From Chitinophaga varians (GTDB lineage: Bacteria; Bacteroidota; Bacteroidia; Chitinophagales; Chitinophagaceae), in contig NZ_JACVFB010000005.1 of assembly GCF_014529945.1 (NCBI RefSeq), positions 186,001 through 250,000 of the forward strand: a DNA stretch of 64,000 bases. Reading direction: 5' to 3'. Numbering within the stretch: position 1 is the first letter of the stretch; every line of letters starts with the position of its first letter. The notes under the pieces were generated by a model. It was not told the origin of the DNA. It worked only from the letters and a program-made list of their open reading frames with translations, and made no database searches. A program made the position numbers and the translations under genes. This document shows, piece by piece, positions 51,506-60,418 of this stretch.

Positions 51506-53263
51506 ATGGTGAACAAATTTTTTGGCGTGCTGGTATTACTGGCATTGCAACAAAACGTATGGGCCCAAAGTGGTCCGGCCGGTGATTATCAGGAGATACC
51601 TGATCCCAGACCGGTCAACAAAGCTTCCTGGGAAGCTGTCAAGGGCGACCAGCTCCACGTTGCCTTTGGTTCCAAAGATATCCGTTATGAAAAGAGGAAT
51701 GCACCCGATCCGCAAAGCCTGGCAGCCTCCTGGAACGCCAAAGCCTGGAAAGGCGAACGGATACATACCCAATTGCTGATCTGGACTACTCGTCCGCTTA
51801 CCAATGTCACGGTTACCTCCGGCGCGCTGCAGGGCGGCAAAGGCACTACCATCCCAGCCTTCGCGATCACCACAGGCTTTGTGAGGTATGTCATGACCGA
51901 TGAGTTGAATAAAGACGGCAGCGGTTGCGGTTATCGTAAACCGGAGAATTTCGATTCCTCCCTGGTAGCTGACGGTATTGACATCCTGCGCGCCAAAGAC
52001 ATCGCTGCCAATCAAACGCAGCCCGTGTGGCTGAGTATTCAGGTACCTGCCGGCACCACTCCCGGCGTGTACAAAGGCACGGTGAAAATCAACGCGGGTG
52101 GCGCCGTCAGCAGTCTGCCTTATGAAGTAGAAGTAGTAAATCATACCCTGCCGGCACCGAAAGACTGGAAATTCCATCTGGACCTCTGGCAGAGCCCCGA
52201 CGCCATAGCCCGCATGTACAACGTAAAACCATGGAGCGAAGCCCATTTTAAGGCGATGACGCCTTATATGCAGATGCTGGCCAATGCTGGTCAGAAATGT
52301 ATCACCGCCACGCTCATTTACGACCCATGGAACAGCCAGACAGAAGATGTGTATGGCAGCATGATAAAATGGACTAAAAAGAAAAACGGTACCTGGTCTT
52401 TTGATTACACCATCTTCGACAAATGGGTGGAATATATGATGGGCCTGGGTATTAAAAAGGAAATCAACTGCTACAGCATGATTCCCTGGAACCTGAAGTT
52501 CTATTATTATGACGAAGCCAAAGGCAAGGACACGCTGCTGATCGCCAAGCCCGGCTCTCCGGAGTATGCCGCACACTGGCAGCCTATGCTGAATGATTTT
52601 GTCAAACACCTGAAAGCCAAAGGCTGGTTCAATATTACCACTATTGCCATGGACGAGCGTCCTATGGCAGACATGCAGCAGGCGCTGGCCCTCATCCGCA
52701 AGGCGGATAAAGACTTTAAACTGTCGCTCGCAGGCAGCTATCATGCGCCGCTGGACAAGGATATTTATGATTTCTGCGTGGCCTCTAAAGAGCCTTTTCC
52801 GGATGAAGTGCTACAGGCAAGGCTGAAGAAAGGCTGGCCTACCACTTTCTATACCTGCTGTACAGAAGGTTTTCCTAACACCTTTACTTTTTCACCTCCG
52901 GGAGAAGCTGCCTTTATGGGCTGGCATGCGGCTTACAAAGGATACACCGGTTATCTGCGCTGGGCTTACAACTGCTGGGTAAAAGCACCGCTGCAGGATA
53001 GCCGTTTCCGTGCCTGGGCGGCAGGAGACACGTATTTCGTATATCCGGGACCGCGGTCATCTATCCGCTTTGAGCGGCTGGTAGAAGGTGTGCAGGATTA
53101 TGAGAAGATCCGTATACTGCGGGAGGAATTCACGAAAACCAATAACCGGGAAGGGTTGAGTAAACTGGAAAAGATGTTATCACCATTTGATATCAACGCT
53201 CCGAAAAACACGCCGGCCGGTGATTTGGTGAAGGCGGCCCAACAAACACTGAATACTTTATAA
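51506..53263 (+). CDS. Secreted DUF4091/GH123-like glycoside hydrolase
   Basis: 585 residues with signal peptide (MVNKFFGVLVLLALQQNVWAQ). The N-terminal beta domain reaches about 210 (LSIQVPAGTTPGVYKGTVKI). The barrel that follows has the acidic pair D383-E384 in TTIAMDERPM, as in GH123 enzymes, which use substrate-assisted catalysis on N-acetylgalactosaminides. The C-terminal DUF4091 region has FVYPGPRSSIRFERLVEGVQ. The family link is moderate and the substrate is inferred only. No transport genes are adjacent. Confidence 0.82.
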   Translation: MVNKFFGVLVLLALQQNVWAQSGPAGDYQEIPDPRPVNKASWEAVKGDQLHVAFGSKDIRYEKRNAPDPQSLAASWNAKAWKGERIHTQLLIWTTRPLTNVTVTSGALQGGKGTTIPAFAITTGFVRYVMTDELNKDGSGCGYRKPENFDSSLVADGIDILRAKDIAANQTQPVWLSIQVPAGTTPGVYKGTVKINAGGAVSSLPYEVEVVNHTLPAPKDWKFHLDLWQSPDAIARMYNVKPWSEAHFKAMTPYMQMLANAGQKCITATLIYDPWNSQTEDVYGSMIKWTKKKNGTWSFDYTIFDKWVEYMMGLGIKKEINCYSMIPWNLKFYYYDEAKGKDTLLIAKPGSPEYAAHWQPMLNDFVKHLKAKGWFNITTIAMDERPMADMQQALALIRKADKDFKLSLAGSYHAPLDKDIYDFCVASKEPFPDEVLQARLKKGWPTTFYTCCTEGFPNTFTFSPPGEAAFMGWHAAYKGYTGYLRWAYNCWVKAPLQDSRFRAWAAGDTYFVYPGPRSSIRFERLVEGVQDYEKIRILREEFTKTNNREGLSKLEKMLSPFDINAPKNTPAGDLVKAAQQTLNTL

Positions 53264-53268
53264 AAAGA

Positions 53269-53296
53269 AAAATCCTCCGGGGAACCGGAGGATTTT
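53269..53296. terminator. Bidirectional terminator between the GH123-like gene and ftsZ
   Basis: Stem AAAATCCTCCGG / CCGGAGGATTTT with a GGAA tetraloop and flanking A/T runs, between converging genes. Confidence 0.92.
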
Positions 53297-53351
53297 CTTT
53301 TAACACAACTAAAAAACAATCAAATGTCCGAATGGAATATCTCTATGTTCA

Positions 53352-55208
53352 TCAATCGGGCTTCTTCCCATCTAAAAATGTATTGATAGTATTTATTTCA
53401 GTGTGATTGTTCTGGCCCGGATCGCTCACGGTATAGTTGGAATAGAAGTGTTCGGCGGAGCCGGCACCATTTTCCAGGGCTATGTTACGACGCAGGTAGG
53501 CCGGAACATTTTCAATTTCCGCATTGTTGTCCATGTTCTTCACGTTGAAGCTGATGCTGCGCAGTTTAGCTACTCTTTCAGCTTGTTTACGTTTTTGCTC
53601 TTCCAGTTCTTCATAGGAAGAGTGTTGCATGGGCACTTCCGGAGGCAACGGATTGCCTGGTTCTTCTTCTCTGTACACCATTTTCATTTCCGGGGGCGTA
53701 GGCGTGCTGCCTGGCTCCACGTAGATGTTAGCCGGACGGTTCAGGTAACCACCTGCTGCGCTGCCGCCCTGTGGCTGTATTACGTTCACATTAGGCTGAA
53801 CAGGTTGTTGCACATGTTGCGGCTGCACAGGCTGTTGTACGTGTTGCTGTTGTTGCGGCACGTGCTGCTGTGGCTGCGGAATGTGCTGTTGGACCGGTTG
53901 TTGTTGAATCGGTTGCTGTTGCACCGGCAGGTGTTGTTCCTGAGCGGGTTGCGGCTGCTGGGCGGGGATCTGTTGTACGTTCAGTACATAGTTCTGCCTT
54001 GCAGGAGCAATGGGCGCCTGTTGTTGTGGTTGCGGAGGAGTATATCCGGTAGCAGGTTCAGGATGGGATACTACAGGTTCCATCAGGCGCGGGGCCATCA
54101 GGTCCTGTGGTTCCTGGAACAGGAGACCCTGAGACTGCTGGATGTTCATTTTTTTCTCATCGCCGTCTTTACCCAGTTGCATCACGATTTTAGGTTCGGT
54201 GCGTTCCGGGGTGGAAGGGGTCATTTTCATCTGCTGGATGGGTTTCTGTTCGAAGCCGGTAGCGATGATCGTAACGCCCAGTTTACGGTCCAGTGTCTGG
54301 TCGTAGCCCACACCGAGGATCACGTCGCAATCCTCGCCTGCCTGGCTTTGTACGTAGGCCTGGATGATATCCATTTCATCGAGGGTGTGTTCGAATTCAC
54401 CTTCAGAAGAAGAGATATTGATGAGGATCCATTTAGCGCCACGGATATCGTTGTCGTTCAGCAGCGGAGAAGTCAATGCATCTTCGATCGCACGTTGAGC
54501 GCGGTTTTCACCTTCAGCGATAGAAGCACCGAGGATCGCCACGCCACCGTTACGCATAACGGTGCATACGTCGGCAAAGTCCACGTTGATCTGACCGGTG
54601 GAGTTGATCACATCGGTGATACATTTGGCAGCGGTAGCCAGTACGTTGTCCGCTTTTTCGAAAGCGGCCTTAAACTTCAGGTCACCGAATTTCTGTCTTA
54701 ATTTATCGTTGGAGATGATCAGCAGGGTATCCACATACTCTTTCAGGCGTTGTACGCCTTCATCAGCCTGCAGCATTCTCTTTTTTCCTTCGTAAGAAAA
54801 CGGGGTGGTAACAATACCAACGGTCAGAATACCCAGTTCCTTGCATATCCGCGCGATGATAGGAGCGCCACCGGTACCGGTGCCACCGCCCATACCGGCA
54901 GTGATGAAGGCCATTTTGGTATTCACCTCCAGTATTTTTTTGATTTCTTCAAAGGACTCTTCTGTTGCCTGCTTACCAATTTCGGGATTGGCGCCGGCAC
55001 CAAGGCCCTGTGTGAGGTGTGGTCCCAACTGTATTTTGTTGGGCACAGGACTGTTGGCAATAGCCTGAGCATCGGTATTGCAGATAATAAAATTCACCCC
55101 TTCAATGCGCTGGCTATACATATGATTCACCGCATTACTTCCACCGCCACCAATGCCGATGACCTTGATGATAGAAGATTTTTCCTTAGGAAGATCAAAA
55201 TGTATCAT
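53352..55208 (-). CDS. ftsZ: Cell division protein FtsZ, long form
   Basis: 618 residues, long for FtsZ. The tubulin-fold GTPase occupies about 1-320, with GIGGGGSNAVNHM near 18-30 and the signature GMGGGTGTGGAP at 105-116. A Gln/Pro-rich disordered linker spans about 385-490. The conserved C-terminal peptide is VPAYLRR at about 568-574, but it is not terminal: 44 more residues follow. FtsZ forms the division ring and is anchored by FtsA, encoded just upstream. Last gene of the division/cell-wall cluster. Confidence 0.97.
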   Translation of the reverse strand: MIHFDLPKEKSSIIKVIGIGGGGSNAVNHMYSQRIEGVNFIICNTDAQAIANSPVPNKIQLGPHLTQGLGAGANPEIGKQATEESFEEIKKILEVNTKMAFITAGMGGGTGTGGAPIIARICKELGILTVGIVTTPFSYEGKKRMLQADEGVQRLKEYVDTLLIISNDKLRQKFGDLKFKAAFEKADNVLATAAKCITDVINSTGQINVDFADVCTVMRNGGVAILGASIAEGENRAQRAIEDALTSPLLNDNDIRGAKWILINISSSEGEFEHTLDEMDIIQAYVQSQAGEDCDVILGVGYDQTLDRKLGVTIIATGFEQKPIQQMKMTPSTPERTEPKIVMQLGKDGDEKKMNIQQSQGLLFQEPQDLMAPRLMEPVVSHPEPATGYTPPQPQQQAPIAPARQNYVLNVQQIPAQQPQPAQEQHLPVQQQPIQQQPVQQHIPQPQQHVPQQQQHVQQPVQPQHVQQPVQPNVNVIQPQGGSAAGGYLNRPANIYVEPGSTPTPPEMKMVYREEEPGNPLPPEVPMQHSSYEELEEQKRKQAERVAKLRSISFNVKNMDNNAEIENVPAYLRRNIALENGAGSAEHFYSNYTVSDPGQNNHTEINTINTFLDGKKPD

Positions 55209-55236
55209 GACTCTATACTTTTATGGGTTAGTATGG

Positions 55237-55321
55237 ATAATTAATAATGAACATGTTCGGTGTTATAAGCGTGTATTCTTTGCCGTTAATATGGTTCATT
55301 TGTCCTATCATTATTAATTAT
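55237..55321. repeat. AT-rich inverted repeat between ftsA and ftsZ
   Basis: ATAATTAATAATGA (55237-55250) and its exact complement (55308-55321), with AATGAAC/GTTCATT pairing further in. Similar words occur at nuoK/nuoL. The 172-nt gap has no recognisable promoter. Confidence 0.6.
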
Positions 55322-55380
55322 CGATCTTAATTCTTATATATTAAACGTTTGCAGTTCACAACAATTGCGCCATTTCACAT

Positions 55381-56784
55381 TTACAGTTTTGCATCTTCTT
55401 CTTCTGTAAACATGTCAATGATCTTCGTTTTCATTTTATCCAGGAAATTCTTCAGGGAAGCATTCCTTTCTTTGGCTTTTCTGTCCTGTATTTCCTGAGT
55501 AGTGGGGCCTTCTTCCTCCCATTCTTCCTGTTGGGCTACCGACTGAGCGGCTTGTTCTTTCGCGAGGTAACTGGTATTAATTTTTATATAATTTTCTTCC
55601 AGTGATTTACGGTCATTTTCGAAATCGTTGTAGCCTTTGAGGATCAATCCTACGCAGGTCGCATACATGGGTTTGGTCAGCTCCTCATCGAACAGGCCGC
55701 TGGCCAGGTGTTCGTTGGGGAAACCGATGCGTGCGCTGGCGCCGGTAGTGTATTCTGTCAGCTGGATCAGGTGTTTCAGCTGAGAACCGCCACCGGTGAG
55801 GATAATACCACCATTCAGCATTTTATTGTCCATCCCGATCTGTTTAAGGTGATATACTACGAAATCGAGTATTTCACTCATACGGGCCTGGATGATATGT
55901 GCCAGGTTTTTAACGGAGATTTCTTTGGGGCTTTGTCCGCGTAAACCAGGGATAGTGATATAAGCATTGCTTTTAGCTTCATCGGCCAGTGCATAACCGA
56001 ATTGGACTTTCATCTGTTCGGCCTGTGTTTTTAATACGCCCAGACCGTTTTTGATATCGTTGGTAATATTTTCGCCACCATAGGGAATAACAGCCGTGTG
56101 TTTCAGGATGCCTTCGTAGAACACCGCCAGGTCGGTGGTACCACCGCCAATGTCTACAATGGCCACCCCTGCTTCAAAGTCCATATCGCACATCACAGCT
56201 GCGGCAGAAGCCAGCGGCTGCAGTACGAGGTCGCGGATTTTAAGCCCGGATTTTTCCACGCTGCGGTTAATGTTGCGGATGGCGTTTTTATCGCCGGTGA
56301 TGATATGGAAGTTGGCGCCCACCTTCACACCGGACATACCGATAGGATAGGTGATGTTTTGCAAACTGTCCACAATATATTGCTGAGGGATCACATCAAT
56401 GATCTGATCACTCGCGGGAATGACGGTTTTATACTGATCATTGATCAGCTGGTCAATATCTTTCTGGGATATTTCCGCGTCAACATCATTGCGGACAATA
56501 TCACCACGGGTTTGCAAACTTTTGATATGATGACCGGCGATGCCGACATATACTTCATTGATTTCCAGGTGGGGGCTGGAAGCATAACAGTTTTCCAGGG
56601 CTTGCCTGATCGCTTTAATAGTCTGGTCAATGTTCAGCACCATTCCATGCTGCACACCAAACGATGTAGCTTTACCGAATCCCAGGATTTCCAGTTTCCC
56701 GTATTCATTCTTCCGTCCTGCTATGGCAGCAATCTTCGTAGTTCCGATGTCGAGACCTACAATGATGGGAGCTTCCTGATTCAT
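55381..56784 (-). CDS. ftsA: Cell division protein FtsA
   Basis: 467-residue actin-fold ATPase. The phosphate-1 loop GLDIGTTKIAAIAG is near residue 9, VDIGGGTTDLAVF near 206 and GIILTGGGSQLKHL near 323. The C-terminal KNFLDKMKTKIIDMF is the amphipathic membrane-targeting helix. It recruits FtsZ to the membrane. The start codon overlaps the ftsQ stop by four bases. Confidence 0.97.
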   Translation of the reverse strand: MNQEAPIIVGLDIGTTKIAAIAGRKNEYGKLEILGFGKATSFGVQHGMVLNIDQTIKAIRQALENCYASSPHLEINEVYVGIAGHHIKSLQTRGDIVRNDVDAEISQKDIDQLINDQYKTVIPASDQIIDVIPQQYIVDSLQNITYPIGMSGVKVGANFHIITGDKNAIRNINRSVEKSGLKIRDLVLQPLASAAAVMCDMDFEAGVAIVDIGGGTTDLAVFYEGILKHTAVIPYGGENITNDIKNGLGVLKTQAEQMKVQFGYALADEAKSNAYITIPGLRGQSPKEISVKNLAHIIQARMSEILDFVVYHLKQIGMDNKMLNGGIILTGGGSQLKHLIQLTEYTTGASARIGFPNEHLASGLFDEELTKPMYATCVGLILKGYNDFENDRKSLEENYIKINTSYLAKEQAAQSVAQQEEWEEEGPTTQEIQDRKAKERNASLKNFLDKMKTKIIDMFTEEEDAKL

Positions 56785-57890
56785 GGCGTTGTTTGTTTTT
56801 TTGATGTGTTAACAGATTTATTCCCTGGCTTATACACTGCTTTAGGTTGTTGCTTGGGCGGCGCCGCTTTCTGTGGTTTAGCTTTCTTCTCTGGCGCTTT
56901 TGCCGTCGCTTTGTGGTGGGCAGCTGCGGGTTTAGCCGCTGGTTTCGCTGCCGGTTTTTCGGCCGGTTTGGCAGCCACCGTTGGATGTTCCGGTGGTTTT
57001 GCTGCCGTTGTTTTCTCTGCGCTGTCTTCACTTTCCGCGATGGGCGCTTCGTCAGGCACAAACTGTTTGACCGAGTCTTTGGGTATCACCGGTTGCAACG
57101 GTGCTACACCATCCTTACGCGTACATACGACTTCATTCTCAAAAGCGATGTTGATGCGTGAATAATTATTCCAACCTACCTTATTCAGTCCTTCCTTGTA
57201 AAAAGCCAGCAGTTTGGTGAATTTTTTTTCAATGTCGGCACCGTCTCCGAAAACGATCACCTGATCGCCCAGTTTCGGTATGAATTCAAACTTCCTGTCG
57301 GGTGTGACCATCAGCTGTTCTACCTGCGCCATCCAGAAAGGGTCTTTGCCGATAAAACGGCCCATGTCCACTATCTGGGCAGCCAGCAGGCTGTCTGTCC
57401 GTTGCAGCTTGTCGGCATCTGTGGGGAAACCGGTAAATACCGGTACCCTGGCGGCGTAGCGGGATGATACCGGTATACGCTCTGCTGCTTCGTCGAGATA
57501 AAAGCTGTTGCCCGAAAAGGTGAACACCCTTGCTACCGGTTCCCGCTGTGTTACTTTAATATGCAGTTCCTGTTTGCTGTTGAAATAGATCTCTGCATTT
57601 TTAACCCATGGGTCCTGGTCTACCACTGCTTCCAGTGTCCGGATGTTGATATCCCGGATCGGTTTGCCTACCGGGTTCAGTGCCTTGTCTTTCGTCAACA
57701 ACGACCGGATATCTTTGGATTCAATGAAGAAGTTATCGTCCTTCCCTTCAAACTTCACCTGAATGCCTTTGCAGATACCAGATTCCTTGTCGTTATTAGC
57801 TGCCGCCAGGAGGATAATAAAGCCGGTTACCGCCAGCACCCAAAGGAGCAGCGCACCCAGTCTTTTTAATATCGTCGTGGTTTTAGCCAA
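56781..57890 (-). CDS. ftsQ: Cell division protein FtsQ with long basic tail
   Basis: 369 residues: a short cytoplasmic N-terminus, one transmembrane helix (about 11-31), a POTRA-type domain (about 40-115, IRTLEAVVDQDPWVKNAEI) and the FtsQ beta domain to about 265. About 90 residues rich in Ala, Lys and Pro follow (PAEKPAAKPAAKPAAAHHK), probably disordered in the periplasm. FtsQ connects early and late divisome proteins. It lies 12 nt after murC and overlaps ftsA. Confidence 0.92.
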   Translation of the reverse strand: MAKTTTILKRLGALLLWVLAVTGFIILLAAANNDKESGICKGIQVKFEGKDDNFFIESKDIRSLLTKDKALNPVGKPIRDINIRTLEAVVDQDPWVKNAEIYFNSKQELHIKVTQREPVARVFTFSGNSFYLDEAAERIPVSSRYAARVPVFTGFPTDADKLQRTDSLLAAQIVDMGRFIGKDPFWMAQVEQLMVTPDRKFEFIPKLGDQVIVFGDGADIEKKFTKLLAFYKEGLNKVGWNNYSRINIAFENEVVCTRKDGVAPLQPVIPKDSVKQFVPDEAPIAESEDSAEKTTAAKPPEHPTVAAKPAEKPAAKPAAKPAAAHHKATAKAPEKKAKPQKAAPPKQQPKAVYKPGNKSVNTSKKQTTP

Positions 57891-57902
57891 TGTTTTTTCT
57901 GT

Positions 57903-59252
57903 TTAGTGAAGCAGTTGACTGATCGGTTCTTTTAACTGGTCAATATCGCCTGCCCCGGCTGTTATTAATAACGGGACGGGTGTTTTCTTCAGCCAGTCCA
58001 GTACTTCTTCTTTTTGCATGATCTGCACCGGTACGGTGATCTTTGCTTTCAGTATCTCGCTGGTAACGCCTTCAATTGGCAGTTCCCTCGCGGGATAGAT
58101 AGGCAGGAGGACCACTTCATCCGCCAGTGAAAGACTTTCCGCGAAGCCATCCGCCAGGTCACGGGTGCGGGTGAACAGATGCGGCTGGAATATCACGGTG
58201 CAGCGCCTGCCGGGGAACAATGCTTTCGCACTGGTGATCAGTGCGCGCAGCTCTTCCGGATGGTGAGCGTAATCATCGATATACACCTGATGATCGTTCT
58301 TGATCACATATTCAAAGCGTCTTTTGATACCTTTGAAACTTTCCACTGCTGCTCTGATCTTATCAGCGCTGATGCCCAGCAAATGCGCTACGGTAATGGC
58401 TGCTACCGCGTTTTCAACATTGTGCATGCCACCGATGTGCAATCGGATGTTGTCGATCATCCAGTCCTGCTGCATCACATCAAACTCATATCCACCGTTG
58501 ATCATCCGTATGTTGGCAGCGTATACGTTGGCAGCGTCGTTTTGTAAACTGTACAGCAGTTTGTTGTCTGCTTTCAGCTCATTTCCGCGATGCAGGCCGA
58601 ACTTAGCAATCAGCGTGCCATTGGGCTTTATATTGTGCGTATAAGTGATAAATGCTTCTTCCATGGCCTCCGGTGTGCCGTAAATATCCAGGTGGTCTGC
58701 ATCCATGGCAGTCAGTATCGCGATATCCGGACTTAATTTCAGGAAGGAGCGATCGTACTCGTCTGCTTCAATCACCGCCACTTGTTTATCGCTGCTCCAG
58801 AAATTTTTGCCGTAGTTAACGCTGATGCCGCCCAGGAAAGCGTTACAGCCATATCCGCTGTCGGTAAGGAGGTGCGCGATCATGGTGGAAACGGTGGTTT
58901 TACCATGCGTGCCCGCTACCGTGATGGCGAACAGTGATTTGGTAATTTCCTGCAAAACATCGCTGCGTTTCACCACTTCAAAGCCATGGTCCCGGTACCA
59001 TTTCAGTTCTTCATGGGTAGCGGGGATGGCCGGCGTATATACGACCAGGTTAGCCTTTTGGTCCAGTGCATGGATATCGTCAGTATAATGGATCTGCATA
59101 CCCTCTGCCTCCAACTGCCTTGTCAGTGCTGTTGGGGTACGGTCATAGCCGCTTACTGCCACTCCTTTCTCATGGAAGAAGCGGGCGATGGCGCTCATGC
59201 CGATACCGCCGATGCCGATGAAATAAACCCGTTGTATGTTGTTCAAATCCAT
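57903..59252 (-). CDS. murC: UDP-N-acetylmuramate-L-alanine ligase
   Basis: 449 residues. A Rossmann-type N-terminus (FIGIGGIGMSAIARFF) is followed by the ATP-binding loop GTHGKTTVST near 114-123 and the Mur ligase central and C-terminal domains. It adds L-Ala to UDP-MurNAc in the cytoplasm. The gap before it (from murG) carries an octamer array. Confidence 0.97.
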   Translation of the reverse strand: MDLNNIQRVYFIGIGGIGMSAIARFFHEKGVAVSGYDRTPTALTRQLEAEGMQIHYTDDIHALDQKANLVVYTPAIPATHEELKWYRDHGFEVVKRSDVLQEITKSLFAITVAGTHGKTTVSTMIAHLLTDSGYGCNAFLGGISVNYGKNFWSSDKQVAVIEADEYDRSFLKLSPDIAILTAMDADHLDIYGTPEAMEEAFITYTHNIKPNGTLIAKFGLHRGNELKADNKLLYSLQNDAANVYAANIRMINGGYEFDVMQQDWMIDNIRLHIGGMHNVENAVAAITVAHLLGISADKIRAAVESFKGIKRRFEYVIKNDHQVYIDDYAHHPEELRALITSAKALFPGRRCTVIFQPHLFTRTRDLADGFAESLSLADEVVLLPIYPARELPIEGVTSEILKAKITVPVQIMQKEEVLDWLKKTPVPLLITAGAGDIDQLKEPISQLLH

Positions 59253-59261
59253 ATGAATCCT

Positions 59262-59293
59262 AAATCCCTAAATATCAAAATCAAAAAATGTTT
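59262..59293 (-). repeat. Octamer array at the murG 3' end
   Basis: AAATCCCT, AAATATCA, AAATCAAA, AAATGTTT in exact 8-nt phase. The last unit and a half encode the murG C-terminus (N-I-F-stop) on the minus strand. It fills most of the 28-nt gap to murC. Confidence 0.75.
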
Positions 59294-60372
59294 ATCACTT
59301 CTCTGGCAATCACCATATCTGCGTTGGGATTACCCAGTTCGCCGATATTTTTCTCCAGTTGTTCCATCAGCGCCCTGTTTTGCAGAAGGCTGAACAGTAC
59401 GGAGGAAAGCTGTGCTCCTACCTCGTCGTTTTTGATCATCAGGCCAGCCTTTTTGTTCACCAGGTTCATGGCGTTGGAAGTCTGATGATCTTCCGCAGCA
59501 AAAGGGTACGGCACAAAGATGACCGGTTTTTTCACCACACAGAGCTCGGCGATGGCCAGTGCGCCTGCGCGTGAGAGTACCACGTCTGCTGCTTTGTAGG
59601 CGAAGTCCATCACGTTGATGAACTCATGCACTTTAATATGGCTGCTGTATGGTGCAGCCGCAGCTTTGGCGGTTTCGTAGTAAGGCTTGCCGGTTTGCCA
59701 GATCAGTTGCAGGTCTTTCTGCACCAGCGTGGGCAGCAACGGCTGCAACGCTTCGTTGATCGATTTGGCGCCCAGGCTGCCACCTACGGCGAAGATGGTT
59801 TGTTTCTGACTGCTCAGTCCAAAGTGCTGCAGGGCATCTTCTTTCGTAACGGCGGATTGTGTGATGTTGTTCCTGACAGGATTGCCGGTGAAAACAATCT
59901 TGTCTGCCGGAAAAAATTTGTCCATGCCATCATAAGCCACACAGATCTTTTTAGCGTGTTTACCCAGTATCTTATTGGTTTTGCCTGCAAAAGAATTCTG
60001 TTCCTGTATGAGCGTCGGAATACCATTTTTCTGTGCCCTTCTCAGCATGGGGAAGCTGGCATAACCACCAACACCCACTACTGCATCCGGTTTAAATTCG
60101 GCCAGGATGTTTTTGGCCTGCCGGAGACTTTTCCAGATTTTGAAAGGCAGCAGTATGTTTTTAAAAATATTGCTGCGGTTAAAGCCTGCTATTTCCAATC
60201 CTTTGATGGGATAACCTGCCTGCGGTACTTTTTCCATTTCCATTTTACCGACGGCGCCCACGAAGAGGATGTCAATATCCGGCTGGATTTTCTTCAACGC
60301 ATTGGCAATCGCTATCGCCGGGAAGATATGTCCTCCCGTGCCTCCACCTGCTATAATCACTTTGCGTTGCAT
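59281..60372 (-). CDS. murG: UDP-GlcNAc:lipid I N-acetylglucosaminyltransferase
   Basis: 363 residues, GT-B fold. The N-terminal GGGTGGHIFPAIAIA (8-22), GVGGYASFPML near 101 and the C-terminal donor-site SRAGALAIAELCVVKKPVI are diagnostic. It converts lipid I to lipid II at the cytoplasmic face of the membrane. Confidence 0.97.
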   Translation of the reverse strand: MQRKVIIAGGGTGGHIFPAIAIANALKKIQPDIDILFVGAVGKMEMEKVPQAGYPIKGLEIAGFNRSNIFKNILLPFKIWKSLRQAKNILAEFKPDAVVGVGGYASFPMLRRAQKNGIPTLIQEQNSFAGKTNKILGKHAKKICVAYDGMDKFFPADKIVFTGNPVRNNITQSAVTKEDALQHFGLSSQKQTIFAVGGSLGAKSINEALQPLLPTLVQKDLQLIWQTGKPYYETAKAAAAPYSSHIKVHEFINVMDFAYKAADVVLSRAGALAIAELCVVKKPVIFVPYPFAAEDHQTSNAMNLVNKKAGLMIKNDEVGAQLSSVLFSLLQNRALMEQLEKNIGELGNPNADMVIAREVINIF

Positions 60373-60418
60373 GTTCTTCAGTTACGATTGATATTCTGTC
60401 TGTTTATATAAATACGCT

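Noticed and set aside
53800..54000. Tandem GTT/GCT repeats near 53.9 kb as a noncoding microsatellite
   Set aside because: They are in frame with ftsZ on the minus strand and encode the Gln/Pro linker.
53403..54701. A 432-codon open frame on the plus strand opposite ftsZ
   Set aside because: It is the mirror of the Gln/Pro-rich ftsZ linker and GTPase. The composition is low-complexity (His, Leu, Arg) and ftsZ is unambiguous.
374..59293. CRISPR array as an explanation of the phased repeats
   Set aside because: Period is 7-8 nt with no spacers of 30-40 nt and no cas gene; the arrays are dispersed at gene ends.
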